From Campylobacterales bacterium (GTDB taxonomy: Bacteria > Campylobacterota > Campylobacteria > Campylobacterales > Hydrogenimonadaceae): DNA of 19,847 nt. Of the stretch, positions 8,703-16,176 are shown piece by piece. Positions within the stretch are counted from its first letter, which is position 1, and each line of letters opens with the position of its first letter. The position numbers were made by a program, and so were the translations under genes. The notes below the pieces were generated by a model. It ran no database searches. It was not told the origin of the DNA and saw only the letters and a program-made list of their open reading frames with translations. Location of the stretch: the NCBI GenBank assembly GCA_027065635.1, contig JAMONQ010000010.1:1-19847 (forward strand), read 5' to 3'.

Positions 8703-9497
8703 TCAAAGAGATAGAAAGGGAGTCATCGCACTTTCTATCTCTTCCAGGCTGTAACGGTGTTGTGTAAAAAGGTCGAAGGCGAGAATACCTTGCCAAAGGA
8801 GCATTTGCGATCCATCGAAATTGGGCAGATCGAGCCTGATAGCCTCTTTTAGAAAAGGGGTCCGTTTCCCGTAGATGACATCGACTGCATACTTGGTTTT
8901 CAAAAGTGCTTCATCCAGAAGCTCTTTGGGCATGGGAAGAGAGTCGTCTTCGAGTCCTGCCGATGTCGTATTGATCACTACATCATATTCGTCGGCGACG
9001 AAACTCTCCCATGTGTGGGACTTGAACCCTTCCGATTCGAACCACTCCAGGCGATGGGCGGACCTGTTTACCGCCTCGATCTCTACCCCTTTGCTTCGAA
9101 GATAGAGAGAAAGAGCCCGTGCAGTGCCGCCGGCACCGATAACAAGGGCTTTCTTCACGCTTCCCAGTTTCTCGAGGGCTCGGTAGAAGCCTGGTGCGTC
9201 CGTATTGTATCCGTAGAGTTTGCCATCTCTTAGAACCAGAGTGTTGACTGCTTGCACCTCGGCTGCGAAATCCTCCACAGCATCGGCTGCATGGAAGGCG
9301 GCCTCCTTGTGCGGAACCGTAATGTTGGCTCCTTTCAGTCCAAGGGCAAAAAAACTCTCCTTGAGCGTGTCTCCATCTTCTATGAGCCATCTTGTGTAGC
9401 AGCCGTCGAAACCGACTCTTTTGAATGCGAGATTGTGCATGAGAGGCGATTTTGAGTGGTGTACCGGATTTCCGAAAATCGCGAAAAGCTCTTTCAA
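8703..9497 (-). CDS. aroE: Shikimate dehydrogenase
   Basis: AroE reduces 3-dehydroshikimate to shikimate with NADPH, the fourth step of the shikimate pathway. In 264 residues the substrate site shows S15 and S17 (HSKSP), ANITVPHK with catalytic K64, N85 and D100 (NTDAPG). The cofactor domain has GAGGTA at 121-126 and the NADP-type NRSAHR at 144-149, then NTTSAG and, near the end, QMLLWQ. The start is a TTG that overlaps the trpE TGA stop (TTGA), with AAAGGG five bases upstream, so translation is probably coupled to trpE. It is the last gene of the long minus-strand train. A 13-bp stem covers its stop codon. Confidence 0.96.
   Translation of the reverse strand: MKELFAIFGNPVHHSKSPLMHNLAFKRVGFDGCYTRWLIEDGDTLKESFFALGLKGANITVPHKEAAFHAADAVEDFAAEVQAVNTLVLRDGKLYGYNTDAPGFYRALEKLGSVKKALVIGAGGTARALSLYLRSKGVEIEAVNRSAHRLEWFESEGFKSHTWESFVADEYDVVINTTSAGLEDDSLPMPKELLDEALLKTKYAVDVIYGKRTPFLKEAIRLDLPNFDGSQMLLWQGILAFDLFTQHRYSLEEIESAMTPFLSL
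8706..8743. terminator. Perfect 13-bp stem-loop at the recR/aroE convergent ends
   Basis: AAGAGATAGAAAG (8706-8718) pairs with CTTTCTATCTCTT (8731-8743) around a 12-base loop. The stem lies inside the last codons of aroE and starts eight bases after the recR stop. Neither side is followed by a T run, so it is not a classic intrinsic terminator. It may act as a bidirectional 3'-end stabiliser or a Rho-assisted end. Confidence 0.5.
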
Positions 9498-10915
9498 GAC
9501 TGCCCTTTTAGCCTAAGATCGTCAAGGGTACTTCTTAGTGCCGCAAGCTTGTTTTTCACCTCGAGATACTCGAGCTCAGGGATACTGTCGGCAACCACTC
9601 CGGCACCGGCTTGAAGAACTATTTCATCAGGCTTTATAAGTGCGGTTCTGATCGTGATGGAGCTGTCCATATTTCCGTCGAAACCGAAGTATCCTACACT
9701 TCCGCTGTAAAATCCGCGCTTGATACCCTCGAACTCCGCTATGAGCTCCATAGCCCGGATCTTTGGCGCTCCGGTCATCGTTCCCGCGGTGAAAGTGGCA
9801 GCAAAAAGATCGAACATATCTTTATCTTTGTCGATTTTGGCCTCTACATCGCTTACCATATGCATGACATGTGAGTAGCGCTCTACCCGCATAAGCGCCG
9901 TCACTTTCACGGTTCCGGCTTCCGCTACCCTTCCTACATCGTTTCTTCCGAGATCTACCAGCATTATGTGCTCGGCACACTCTTTGGGATCGTTTAGCAT
10001 CTCGTTTTCGAGCTCTCTGTCCCGATCTACAGTTTTACCTCTTTTTCTGGTACCAGCGATCGGTCTTAGAAGAATGTTTCCGTCGGTGAGTCGCACCATC
10101 ACCTCCGGAGAGCTTCCAGCTATCGCAAAATCTTCATATTCGAGCAAAAAGAGGTACGGCGAAGGATTTTTGGAGCGTAAAATCCTGTAAAAACTGAAAG
10201 CGTCGACTCTGGCTTTTTCACAGTAGCGGTTTGACATCAGAATCTGGAAAACGTCTCCGCTTCTTATCATCTCTTTCGAGCGGTTCACCATTTCATGAAA
10301 CTTCTTTTCGTCGAAGGCGAACTCCGCTCCGCCGCTTTCGGTTATGGGTACCATGTCGAGATAGGAGTAGGGCGATTCGATAAGTCTTATTATGGAGTCG
10401 AACGTTTCTGCGGTCGACTCGTCCGAAGCGATCAGGCTCAGTTCACTCGTCTTATGGGAAAATGCGAGAACGAGTCTGGGTCTTACCATATCGAGATCGG
10501 GGATATTGTCCCGATCTGCCAGGGCGTCCATATAAGGCTTCAAGACAGGCTCGAAGACTTTTACCATATCGTAGCCTATATAGCCGATGAAGCCGTCGAG
10601 AAACCCAAGCCCCGTTTCAAGACGCATCTTCTTGTAGTAGTTTCGGTCGACGTTGGCGTAGTACTCTTTCAAAAATGTGAACGGATCGATCGAAAGAGTG
10701 TGTTCGGTACCGCTCTCATCTATGTATACGGTCCGGTTTTCTTTATATATCAGCCTCTCTTTCGCACCGACGAAAATGAAACTGAAATTTCCCTCGTCGC
10801 TGCCGCCGACACTCTCGAAAAGCATCGTTGTTTCACTCTTGAAGTGTTCTCTGATCTTGGCGTAGAGAGCTGGCGGAGCGAACTGGTCGAACAGGATCTT
10901 TTTTACGAAAACCAT
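9494..10915 (-). CDS. trpE: Anthranilate synthase component I
   Basis: TrpE converts chorismate to anthranilate, the first committed step to tryptophan, using ammonia from a TrpG glutaminase. The 473 residues show the N-terminal regulatory motif (LFES near 35) and NPSPYLF, both typical of tryptophan feedback control. The catalytic part has PIAGTRKRG, DLGRNDVGR, TAGTMTGAPK and an IRTALI/AGAG end. The Ala in PIAGT separates it from PabB, which usually has Lys there. There is no trpG, trpD or other trp gene in the window, so the partner is encoded elsewhere. The ATG is four bases past the SPOR gene stop, and its end overlaps aroE. Confidence 0.92.
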   Translation of the reverse strand: MVFVKKILFDQFAPPALYAKIREHFKSETTMLFESVGGSDEGNFSFIFVGAKERLIYKENRTVYIDESGTEHTLSIDPFTFLKEYYANVDRNYYKKMRLETGLGFLDGFIGYIGYDMVKVFEPVLKPYMDALADRDNIPDLDMVRPRLVLAFSHKTSELSLIASDESTAETFDSIIRLIESPYSYLDMVPITESGGAEFAFDEKKFHEMVNRSKEMIRSGDVFQILMSNRYCEKARVDAFSFYRILRSKNPSPYLFLLEYEDFAIAGSSPEVMVRLTDGNILLRPIAGTRKRGKTVDRDRELENEMLNDPKECAEHIMLVDLGRNDVGRVAEAGTVKVTALMRVERYSHVMHMVSDVEAKIDKDKDMFDLFAATFTAGTMTGAPKIRAMELIAEFEGIKRGFYSGSVGYFGFDGNMDSSITIRTALIKPDEIVLQAGAGVVADSIPELEYLEVKNKLAALRSTLDDLRLKGQS

Positions 10916-10919
10916 ACCG

Positions 10920-11603
10920 TCACTTTTTCCGTGTAATGTAGGCGTTTTGGTTTATACGCTTTTTAACCCGCTCAAGATCGCTTTTGGCGGCACTTCTGCT
11001 TGGATATGGACCGACAAGCACCTTTTTATAGTGTTTGCCGCTCTTGATACCTTCGACTATGATATAGTCGAGCCCCTCTTTTTTTATGGAGTCGAGGAAT
11101 TTTTTGTCCGGTGGGTAGCGGAAAAAGGCCCCTACCTGTATGAAGTAGCTATCGCTTGAAGCCGCAGTACTCTTCTCTTTTTGTACCGCTGCCTCGTTTT
11201 TTTGTTGAGGTTTCGCCGCTACCGGCTCTTTTGCAGGCTCTTTTATAGGCTTGGCAGCGGTTTTTTCAGGGGCTTTTTTCTCCTCCTCGCCGTTTTTTGG
11301 TGCACTCTTTTTGAGCTTGTCGATAACCTGGTCGATCTTTCTTTCAGAAGAGCTCTCCTCTTCTATTGGAACCTGCTCGAAAAGTGGCTCTTTGGTCGGT
11401 GCCTTCGCCTCCGTCACGGGCTCCGGCGGGAGAATGATCGATGATTGCGGCGCACTCTCCTCCTCGATCAGGCTCTTTGTTATCAGGATGATCAAAATCA
11501 GTACCAGCAGCAGCATAGCGGCTGCAAGCAGTATCTTTTTCAAACCGGACGGCTTTTTCGGCTTTATTATCAAATTGTCAAGGTCGTCTTGTCTCTCTTC
11601 CAT
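10920..11603 (-). CDS. SPOR-domain, single-pass membrane protein (cell envelope/division)
   Basis: This gives a 227-residue protein with a short acidic cytoplasmic start, one membrane helix at about 24-46 (ILLAAAMLLLVLILIIL), a long Lys/Glu/Pro/Ala-rich periplasmic linker, and a C-terminal SPOR domain (about 150-227; SYFIQVGAFF...VLVGPYPS). SPOR domains bind peptidoglycan strands stripped of stem peptides at division sites, as in FtsN and DedD, so a role at the septum is likely but the specific job is unknown. The start at 11603 is chosen over a longer frame from 11714. It has AAGGAG just upstream, and the longer frame would overlap the DUF1882 gene. This position next to glyA, the DUF1882 gene and aroE is conserved in Campylobacter. 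Confidence 0.85.
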   Translation of the reverse strand: MEERQDDLDNLIIKPKKPSGLKKILLAAAMLLLVLILIILITKSLIEEESAPQSSIILPPEPVTEAKAPTKEPLFEQVPIEEESSSERKIDQVIDKLKKSAPKNGEEEKKAPEKTAAKPIKEPAKEPVAAKPQQKNEAAVQKEKSTAASSDSYFIQVGAFFRYPPDKKFLDSIKKEGLDYIIVEGIKSGKHYKKVLVGPYPSRSAAKSDLERVKKRINQNAYITRKK

Positions 11604-11625
11604 TCTCTCTCCTTCCGTGCGCTGT

Positions 11626-11641
11626 ATCATCCGAAGATGAT
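11626..11641 (-). other. cUUCGg tetraloop hairpin in the SPOR gene leader
   Basis: On the minus strand ATCATC-TTCG-GATGAT forms a perfect 6-bp stem closed by the extra-stable C(UUCG)G tetraloop. It lies 22 bases before the SPOR start codon in the 70-base gap after the DUF1882 gene. No T run follows, so it is more likely an mRNA processing or stability element than a terminator. Confidence 0.55.
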
Positions 11642-11673
11642 TTTGCAGATACCGCTGTGCGTTATCGGACAGG

Positions 11674-12216
11674 CTACATATGTTTCGACCATGAGGCTCC
11701 GCGCTCTTTCGCATACAGCTTGTAAGGCAGTATCAGTATATTATACTCTCTTGGCAGGTCCGGTGACGGAAAGACTCTCCATTCTCGCGGCAGTTTGGAG
11801 GCAAGCTTGGTAGACAGAAGCCGTCCGAGCTGATACGCTTCCGCAAGGTCGGTATGCCCCTTGTGCACATATAGATGCAGGTGTCCTGGCGTCTTGCTTT
11901 CGTATGCAGTAAAGTTGATGAAACCTTCCTCTCTCAGCATCAGCTGAGCCCTGTGCCAGAATCTTTCAGGGGAGCGTCCGTTGTAGTCGAATACGATATT
12001 CTCAACCTTGTTGAAGCGGTTGATGAGGTCGTGAGCGACTGTAATCTTGCCGTCGGCGTGTTCGTTCATAACGGTACGGGTCAGCGGCTTGTCGATACGC
12101 TCGAACTTGTTGTAGAAGATCCGGCCGTTCATGTTGATCTTGTCCACTATGCCCGAGCGCTGGATATAGTAGTGGTCCGTTATAAATTTTATCAGCTGGG
12201 TATCGACGTTATACAT
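11674..12216 (-). CDS. DUF1882 family protein of Campylobacterota
   Basis: This 180-residue soluble protein of unknown function has close relatives known to me as Cj0403 and HP0184, next to glyA in those genomes too. It has no signal peptide or membrane helix. Visible blocks are an N-terminal region (ITDHYYIQRS), IVFDYNGR at 74-81, a helix, then YESKTPGHLHLYVHKG at 105-120, a second helix, VFPSPD at 148-153, and YNILILPYKLY at 158-168. That order resembles the archaeo-eukaryotic primase/LigD polymerase fold; this is my inference. The start is the second of two adjacent ATGs (12214-12216), five bases after AAGGA; the first ATG (12217-12219) is only two bases from it. The frame could extend to 12264 but without a ribosome-binding site. 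A stem-loop fills the gap to glyA. Confidence 0.85.
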   Translation of the reverse strand: MYNVDTQLIKFITDHYYIQRSGIVDKINMNGRIFYNKFERIDKPLTRTVMNEHADGKITVAHDLINRFNKVENIVFDYNGRSPERFWHRAQLMLREEGFINFTAYESKTPGHLHLYVHKGHTDLAEAYQLGRLLSTKLASKLPREWRVFPSPDLPREYNILILPYKLYAKERGASWSKHM

Positions 12217-12232
12217 CATTGTCCTTTGGCAA

Positions 12233-12277
12233 ACCGCAACCGCTTTTTGCATCGCTGCAAGCAATAGCCGTTGCGGT
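12233..12277 (-). other. Long stem-loop between glyA and the DUF1882 gene
   Basis: The arms ACCGCAACCGCT (12233-12244) and AGCCGTTGCGGT (12266-12277) pair over 12 positions with one mismatch. A further TTGC/GCAA pair (12247-12250 with 12261-12264) sits inside. The structure occupies most of the 75-base gap and ends six bases before the DUF1882 ribosome-binding site. No T run follows on the minus strand. Confidence 0.55.
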
Positions 12278-12291
12278 ATATTTCATCTCAC

Positions 12292-13539
12292 TCAATATGT
12301 CGGTCGATCATATATGACGAAGCGTCTTGCAAGCTCGGTCATTTCCGTTTTGATCCTCGAGTGTTTTTCTTCATTGGATATATCGTCCAAAACGTCGCAA
12401 ATTGCATTGGCGATGACTTTGAACTCCTCCTCCTTCATGCCTCTGGCAGTAAGAGCCGGCGAACCTATGCGGATACCGCTTGTAACGAAAGGACTTCTCG
12501 TTTCGCCAGGGACGGTATTTTTATTGACTGTGATACCGGCGCGACCGAGTGCCGCATCGGCATCCTTTCCGCTGAACTCTTTGTTCAGGAAAGAGACGAG
12601 TACGAGATGATTGTCCGTACCGCCGCTGACGACGTCGTAACCTCTTTCGATCAGGGTTTCGGCAAGGACGGCGGCATTGGCTTTGACCTGCCTGGCGTAA
12701 ACTTTCCACTCCTCCTCGAGATTTTTTGCGAACCCGACCGCTTTGGCCGCTATGACATGCACAAGCGGGCCGCCCTGTATACCCGGGAATATGGCGCTGT
12801 TGATCTTTTTGGCAAGATCTTCGTCGTTGGTCATGATGAGACCGCCGCGGGGGCCGCGAAGGGTTTTGTGGGTTGTAGTGGTTACCACATCGCAGTGCGG
12901 GAAAGGGTGGGGGTGCTCGCCGGCTACAACGAGTCCGGCGATGTGTGCGATATCTGCCAGCAAAAGGGCCCCTACGCTATCGGCTATTTCGCGGAACCTT
13001 GCAAAGTCGATCTCTCTGGCGTAGGCGCTCGCTCCGCATACTATAAGCTTCGGCTTGACTATATTGGCGATGTCCGCCACACGGTCGTAGTCGATCCTTC
13101 CGTCCATCTCGACGCCGTAAGTAAAGCTCTGATAGTTCTTTCCGGAAAAACTCACTTTCGCACCGTGGGTGAGGTGACCGCCGTGGCTTAGATCCATTCC
13201 CAGGATCTTGTCGCCGGCCTTTAGCAGTGCCGCGTACACACCGCCGTTGGCCTGGCTTCCGGAATGGGGCTGAACGTTTGCGTATTCGCAACCGAAAAGA
13301 AGCTTGGCACGGTCGATGGCGAGCTGCTCTACGGCGTCAGCGTATTCGCAACCTCCGTAATAGCGCTTGTAGGGATATCCTTCCGCATACTTGTTGGTAA
13401 AGATACTTCCTTGCGCTTCCATCACCTCCGGGAAGGTGAAGTTTTCACTGGCTATCATCTCCAGATGGTCGGTCTGTCTTTTGAGTTCATTTTTTAAAAT
13501 ATCGTAAACGATAGGATCGTTCTGTTCCAGGATTGTCAT
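12292..13539 (-). CDS. glyA: Serine hydroxymethyltransferase
   Basis: GlyA interconverts serine plus tetrahydrofolate and glycine plus methylene-tetrahydrofolate, the main source of one-carbon units. The 415-residue PLP enzyme shows IASENF at 29-34, YAEGYPYKRYYGG at 51-63, HSGSQAN at 92-98, and D196 and H199 (ADIAHIAG) against the cofactor. The PLP-binding lysine is K225 in TTTTHKTLRGPRGG. The ATG overlaps the lysS stop as ATGA and has GAGGAAAAGAG before it, so it is translationally coupled to lysS. The lysS-glyA pair is conserved across the phylum. Confidence 0.98.
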   Translation of the reverse strand: MTILEQNDPIVYDILKNELKRQTDHLEMIASENFTFPEVMEAQGSIFTNKYAEGYPYKRYYGGCEYADAVEQLAIDRAKLLFGCEYANVQPHSGSQANGGVYAALLKAGDKILGMDLSHGGHLTHGAKVSFSGKNYQSFTYGVEMDGRIDYDRVADIANIVKPKLIVCGASAYAREIDFARFREIADSVGALLLADIAHIAGLVVAGEHPHPFPHCDVVTTTTHKTLRGPRGGLIMTNDEDLAKKINSAIFPGIQGGPLVHVIAAKAVGFAKNLEEEWKVYARQVKANAAVLAETLIERGYDVVSGGTDNHLVLVSFLNKEFSGKDADAALGRAGITVNKNTVPGETRSPFVTSGIRIGSPALTARGMKEEEFKVIANAICDVLDDISNEEKHSRIKTEMTELARRFVIYDRPTY

Positions 13540-15077
13540 CTCTTTTCCTCACTTTTGATTTCTTCATCTTTTTCTTTTTCATTGTCGCTTTGCGATCTTT
13601 GGGGACGCATTGCCGGAAACAATATCACATCGCGAATCGAGTGTCTGTTTGTAAGAAGCATTACAAGACGGTCTATTCCTATACCCTCTCCGGCCGTAGG
13701 AGGCATTCCGTAGCCGAGTGCGTCCACATACTCCTCATCCATATGCATGGCTTCGTCGTCGCTCTCCTTTTGGGCCGCCTGCGCCTTGAAGCGTTCGTAT
13801 TGATCGAGCGGGTCGTTTAGTTCGCTGAAGCCGTTGGCGATCTCTTTTTGGGCTATGAAGAGTTCGAAACGTTCGGCTATCTCCGGATCGTCGTCGCTCC
13901 GGCGTGCAAGCGGACTGATATCTATCGGGAAGTGGGTGACGAAAGTCGGGTCCACGAGCTTCTCTTCAACGAAAGCGTCGAAGAGTTCGCCCCATAGTTG
14001 CCCCTTGCTCAGACTCTCTTCTACCTCCACCCCTCTCTCTTTGAGATACGATCGCATAGATTCGCTATCTTCGAGTATATTTGCCGGTATTTCGCCGATC
14101 TCTACGAGAGCATCCTTGTACGCTATCCGTCTGAAGGGTGTGGAGAAGTCGATCTCCATCTCTCCGTATGGGAGTTTCGCCGGAAGATTCAACTCTTTGA
14201 AAAGATACTCGAAGAGCTTCTCCGTCAACTCCATGAGATCTTCGTATCGGTGGTAGGCCCAGTAGAACTCTATCATCGTGAACTCGGGATTGTGGGTATG
14301 GTCCATCCCTTCGTTTCTGAAGTTCCTGTTTATTTCGAATACGGCTTCGAAGCCGCCTACTACAAGCCTTTTTAGATAGAGTTCCGGCGCAATGCGCAAA
14401 TAGCGGTCCACACCCAGAGCGTTGTGGTGAGTGATAAAAGGTCTTGCATTGGCGCCTCCCGGAATCGGGTGCATCATAGGTGTCTCCACCTCCAAAAAGC
14501 CGTGCTCTTCGAAAAAGCGCCTGATCAGGCTTACGATTTTCGAGCGCATAAGGAATGTATCTTTGACCTCGGGGTTCATGATCATATCGAGATATCTTTT
14601 TCTGTATCTCAGCTCGATATCCTGAAGTCCGTGAAATTTCTCGGGTAGGGGATTGATCGCTTTCGTGACCAGTTCGAGGCGTTTGACATGCATAGTCAGT
14701 TCACCTGTTCTTGTTATGAACGGGTATCCGGTGGCGGCTACGATGTCTCCCACTTCGACCATCTTTTTTACTGTTTTGAACCACTCGTCTCCCAGATCGT
14801 CCCTGCTGAAGTATATCTGCAAGACTCCGCTCTCGTCCTCTATCTTCGCGAAAGCCGCTTTCCCCATCAGCCTCAAGAACTTTATACGTCCGGCCACAGT
14901 GCAGCTTCTATCCGGTGCCGCTTTCTCTTCACTCTCTTTCAAGTAGGCGTACTTTTGCAGAAACTCTTTGTTCGTACACTCTTTTACGGTACGGTTCTGG
15001 TATGGGTTTACCCCCATCTGCCTAAGTGTATCGGCCTTTTCTATCCGCTGTTTTTGGTACTGATTGTCAAATATCAA
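13536..15077 (-). CDS. lysS: Lysyl-tRNA synthetase, class II
   Basis: LysS charges tRNA-Lys with lysine. The 513 residues comprise an N-terminal OB-fold anticodon-binding domain (VAGRIKFLRLMGKAAFAKI, about 62-80) and a class II catalytic core. The core shows motif 1 (FLEVETPMMHPIPGGANARPF), motif 2 (FEINRNFRNEGMDHTHNPEFT) and motif 3 (GEGIGIDRLVML). The last 20 or so residues are a highly charged tail rich in Lys and Glu that ordinary LysS lacks. The start is TTG at 15075-15077 with AAGGGA about eight bases upstream. An out-of-frame ATG just upstream opens only a five-codon frame. It lies 15 bases after fur and overlaps glyA. Confidence 0.97.
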   Translation of the reverse strand: MIFDNQYQKQRIEKADTLRQMGVNPYQNRTVKECTNKEFLQKYAYLKESEEKAAPDRSCTVAGRIKFLRLMGKAAFAKIEDESGVLQIYFSRDDLGDEWFKTVKKMVEVGDIVAATGYPFITRTGELTMHVKRLELVTKAINPLPEKFHGLQDIELRYRKRYLDMIMNPEVKDTFLMRSKIVSLIRRFFEEHGFLEVETPMMHPIPGGANARPFITHHNALGVDRYLRIAPELYLKRLVVGGFEAVFEINRNFRNEGMDHTHNPEFTMIEFYWAYHRYEDLMELTEKLFEYLFKELNLPAKLPYGEMEIDFSTPFRRIAYKDALVEIGEIPANILEDSESMRSYLKERGVEVEESLSKGQLWGELFDAFVEEKLVDPTFVTHFPIDISPLARRSDDDPEIAERFELFIAQKEIANGFSELNDPLDQYERFKAQAAQKESDDEAMHMDEEYVDALGYGMPPTAGEGIGIDRLVMLLTNRHSIRDVILFPAMRPQRSQSDNEKEKDEEIKSEEKR

Positions 15078-15092
15078 TCTTCATTTCCCTTT

Positions 15093-15581
15093 TTATTGAA
15101 ATTTTCTATCGTTTTGGCACTCCGGACAGAGACCGAAGATCTTCATGGAGTGGTCTTCCATTTTGAAGCCGAACTCTTCGGCTATGATCTCCTGCCTTCT
15201 CTCTATTGCCTCGTCATAAAATTCCAGAATTTTACCACAATTTGTGCATATGATGTGGTCGTGATGGGCTTTTACTCCCAGTTCGTACTTTTTGCCCTGT
15301 GTACCGAAGGAGATGGATGTTACGAGTCCTGCATTCTCGAGAAGGGAGAGGGTTCTGTAGATAGTGGCGATACCGGTATTGAGGCCGGGCTGTTCGCTCT
15401 TTATTCTGCGGTAGAGCTCTTCCGGGGTGAAGTGTCCCGTATAGTTGTAGAGTGCGAACAGGATCGTTTCTCTTTGCTTCGTGAATTTCAGATTGTTGGA
15501 TTTAAGCAGCTCTTTGAAACGGGAAAGAAGTGTTTCGTACGGTATCAGAGGGGATGTGGCTACCTCGTTACTCTTTTTCAT
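15093..15581 (-). CDS. fur: Ferric uptake regulator Fur
   Basis: Fur is an iron-responsive repressor of iron uptake and storage genes. From the chosen ATG (162 residues), the N-terminal winged helix includes LKFTKQRETIL and a recognition helix around NTGIATIYRTLSLLE. The metal and dimer part has HHDH at 106-109, the CxxC pair C112/C115 and a second pair C152/C155. It is closer to Campylobacter Fur than to PerR or Zur, though subfamily calls by eye are fallible. The inner ATG is preferred over one at 15605 because GGGGA lies six bases before it; the outer ATG has no such site. It overlaps the cvpA stop by 14 bases. The fur-lysS order is as in Campylobacter jejuni. Confidence 0.93.
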   Translation of the reverse strand: MKKSNEVATSPLIPYETLLSRFKELLKSNNLKFTKQRETILFALYNYTGHFTPEELYRRIKSEQPGLNTGIATIYRTLSLLENAGLVTSISFGTQGKKYELGVKAHHDHIICTNCGKILEFYDEAIERRQEIIAEEFGFKMEDHSMKIFGLCPECQNDRKFQ

Positions 15582-16176
15582 CAGCCTTCCCCGTATTGTT
15601 TGCATCCATTTTGCTTTTTATGGCTTCGGCGCCGCTTTTTACAGCCTCTTTGGCTCCGTTTCCGAGAGTCTCCGCTTTTTCGGCAATACTGTTTGTATCT
15701 ATATGGACTATGGTATTTCCGGTCTTTACGAACAGCGGATAGAGTATGCTTGAATCAGTAAAGCTCTTTGTATTGTTTCTGACAAGATCTATATTCGAGA
15801 GTGCATATACGATTACGGCTATTATTATGAAGACCTTGGCCGAAGCGAAAAGGAGTCCGAGAACCTTGTCCGCTACGCCAAGACCCGATAGTGAGACGAG
15901 TTTGGCTATCAAAACTCCGGCTATGATGCATCCAGTCCATATCAGTGCCAGGAGTACGAGAAAACCGATCATACCAAGCGCGGAAGGAGAGTCTATATGC
16001 AAAAAGCTTTTTCCGAGCCAGGCGCCGAATTCCGATGCGAAGAGTGACGCTATCCAGACACCGAGCACTATCCCTACAAGACCGGCCAGCTCTTTTATGA
16101 GTCCGTTGAAGAGACCTTTGATTCCGATCAGTATGATTAAAGAGCCGGTTATTATGTCAAACCAGTTCATATCCAT
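15568..16176 (-). CDS. cvpA: CvpA family inner-membrane protein
   Basis: This 202-residue protein has four predicted membrane helices within the first 130 residues (about 8-24, 29-48, 67-90 and 105-128), followed by a polar, Ala/Lys-rich tail. The family is named after a colicin V production factor and is linked to envelope homeostasis; its biochemical activity is not settled. Its ATG shares one base with the stop of the diguanylate cyclase gene (TGATG), and a second in-frame ATG lies two codons on (ATGAACTGG). A cvpA-lysS-glyA neighbourhood is also known in Helicobacter. Confidence 0.88.
   Translation of the reverse strand: MDMNWFDIITGSLIILIGIKGLFNGLIKELAGLVGIVLGVWIASLFASEFGAWLGKSFLHIDSPSALGMIGFLVLLALIWTGCIIAGVLIAKLVSLSGLGVADKVLGLLFASAKVFIIIAVIVYALSNIDLVRNNTKSFTDSSILYPLFVKTGNTIVHIDTNSIAEKAETLGNGAKEAVKSGAEAIKSKMDANNTGKADEKE

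Noticed and set aside
11255..11480. Coding repeats in the SPOR protein linker (KEPAKEP-like units).
   Set aside because: The stretch is low-complexity Lys/Pro/Glu/Ala sequence usual for SPOR protein linkers, with no regular repeat unit.
12271..13191. A 306-codon plus-strand frame antisense to glyA.
   Set aside because: glyA is unambiguous across the same bases; the antisense frame is a by-product of its codon use and shows no recognisable domain.
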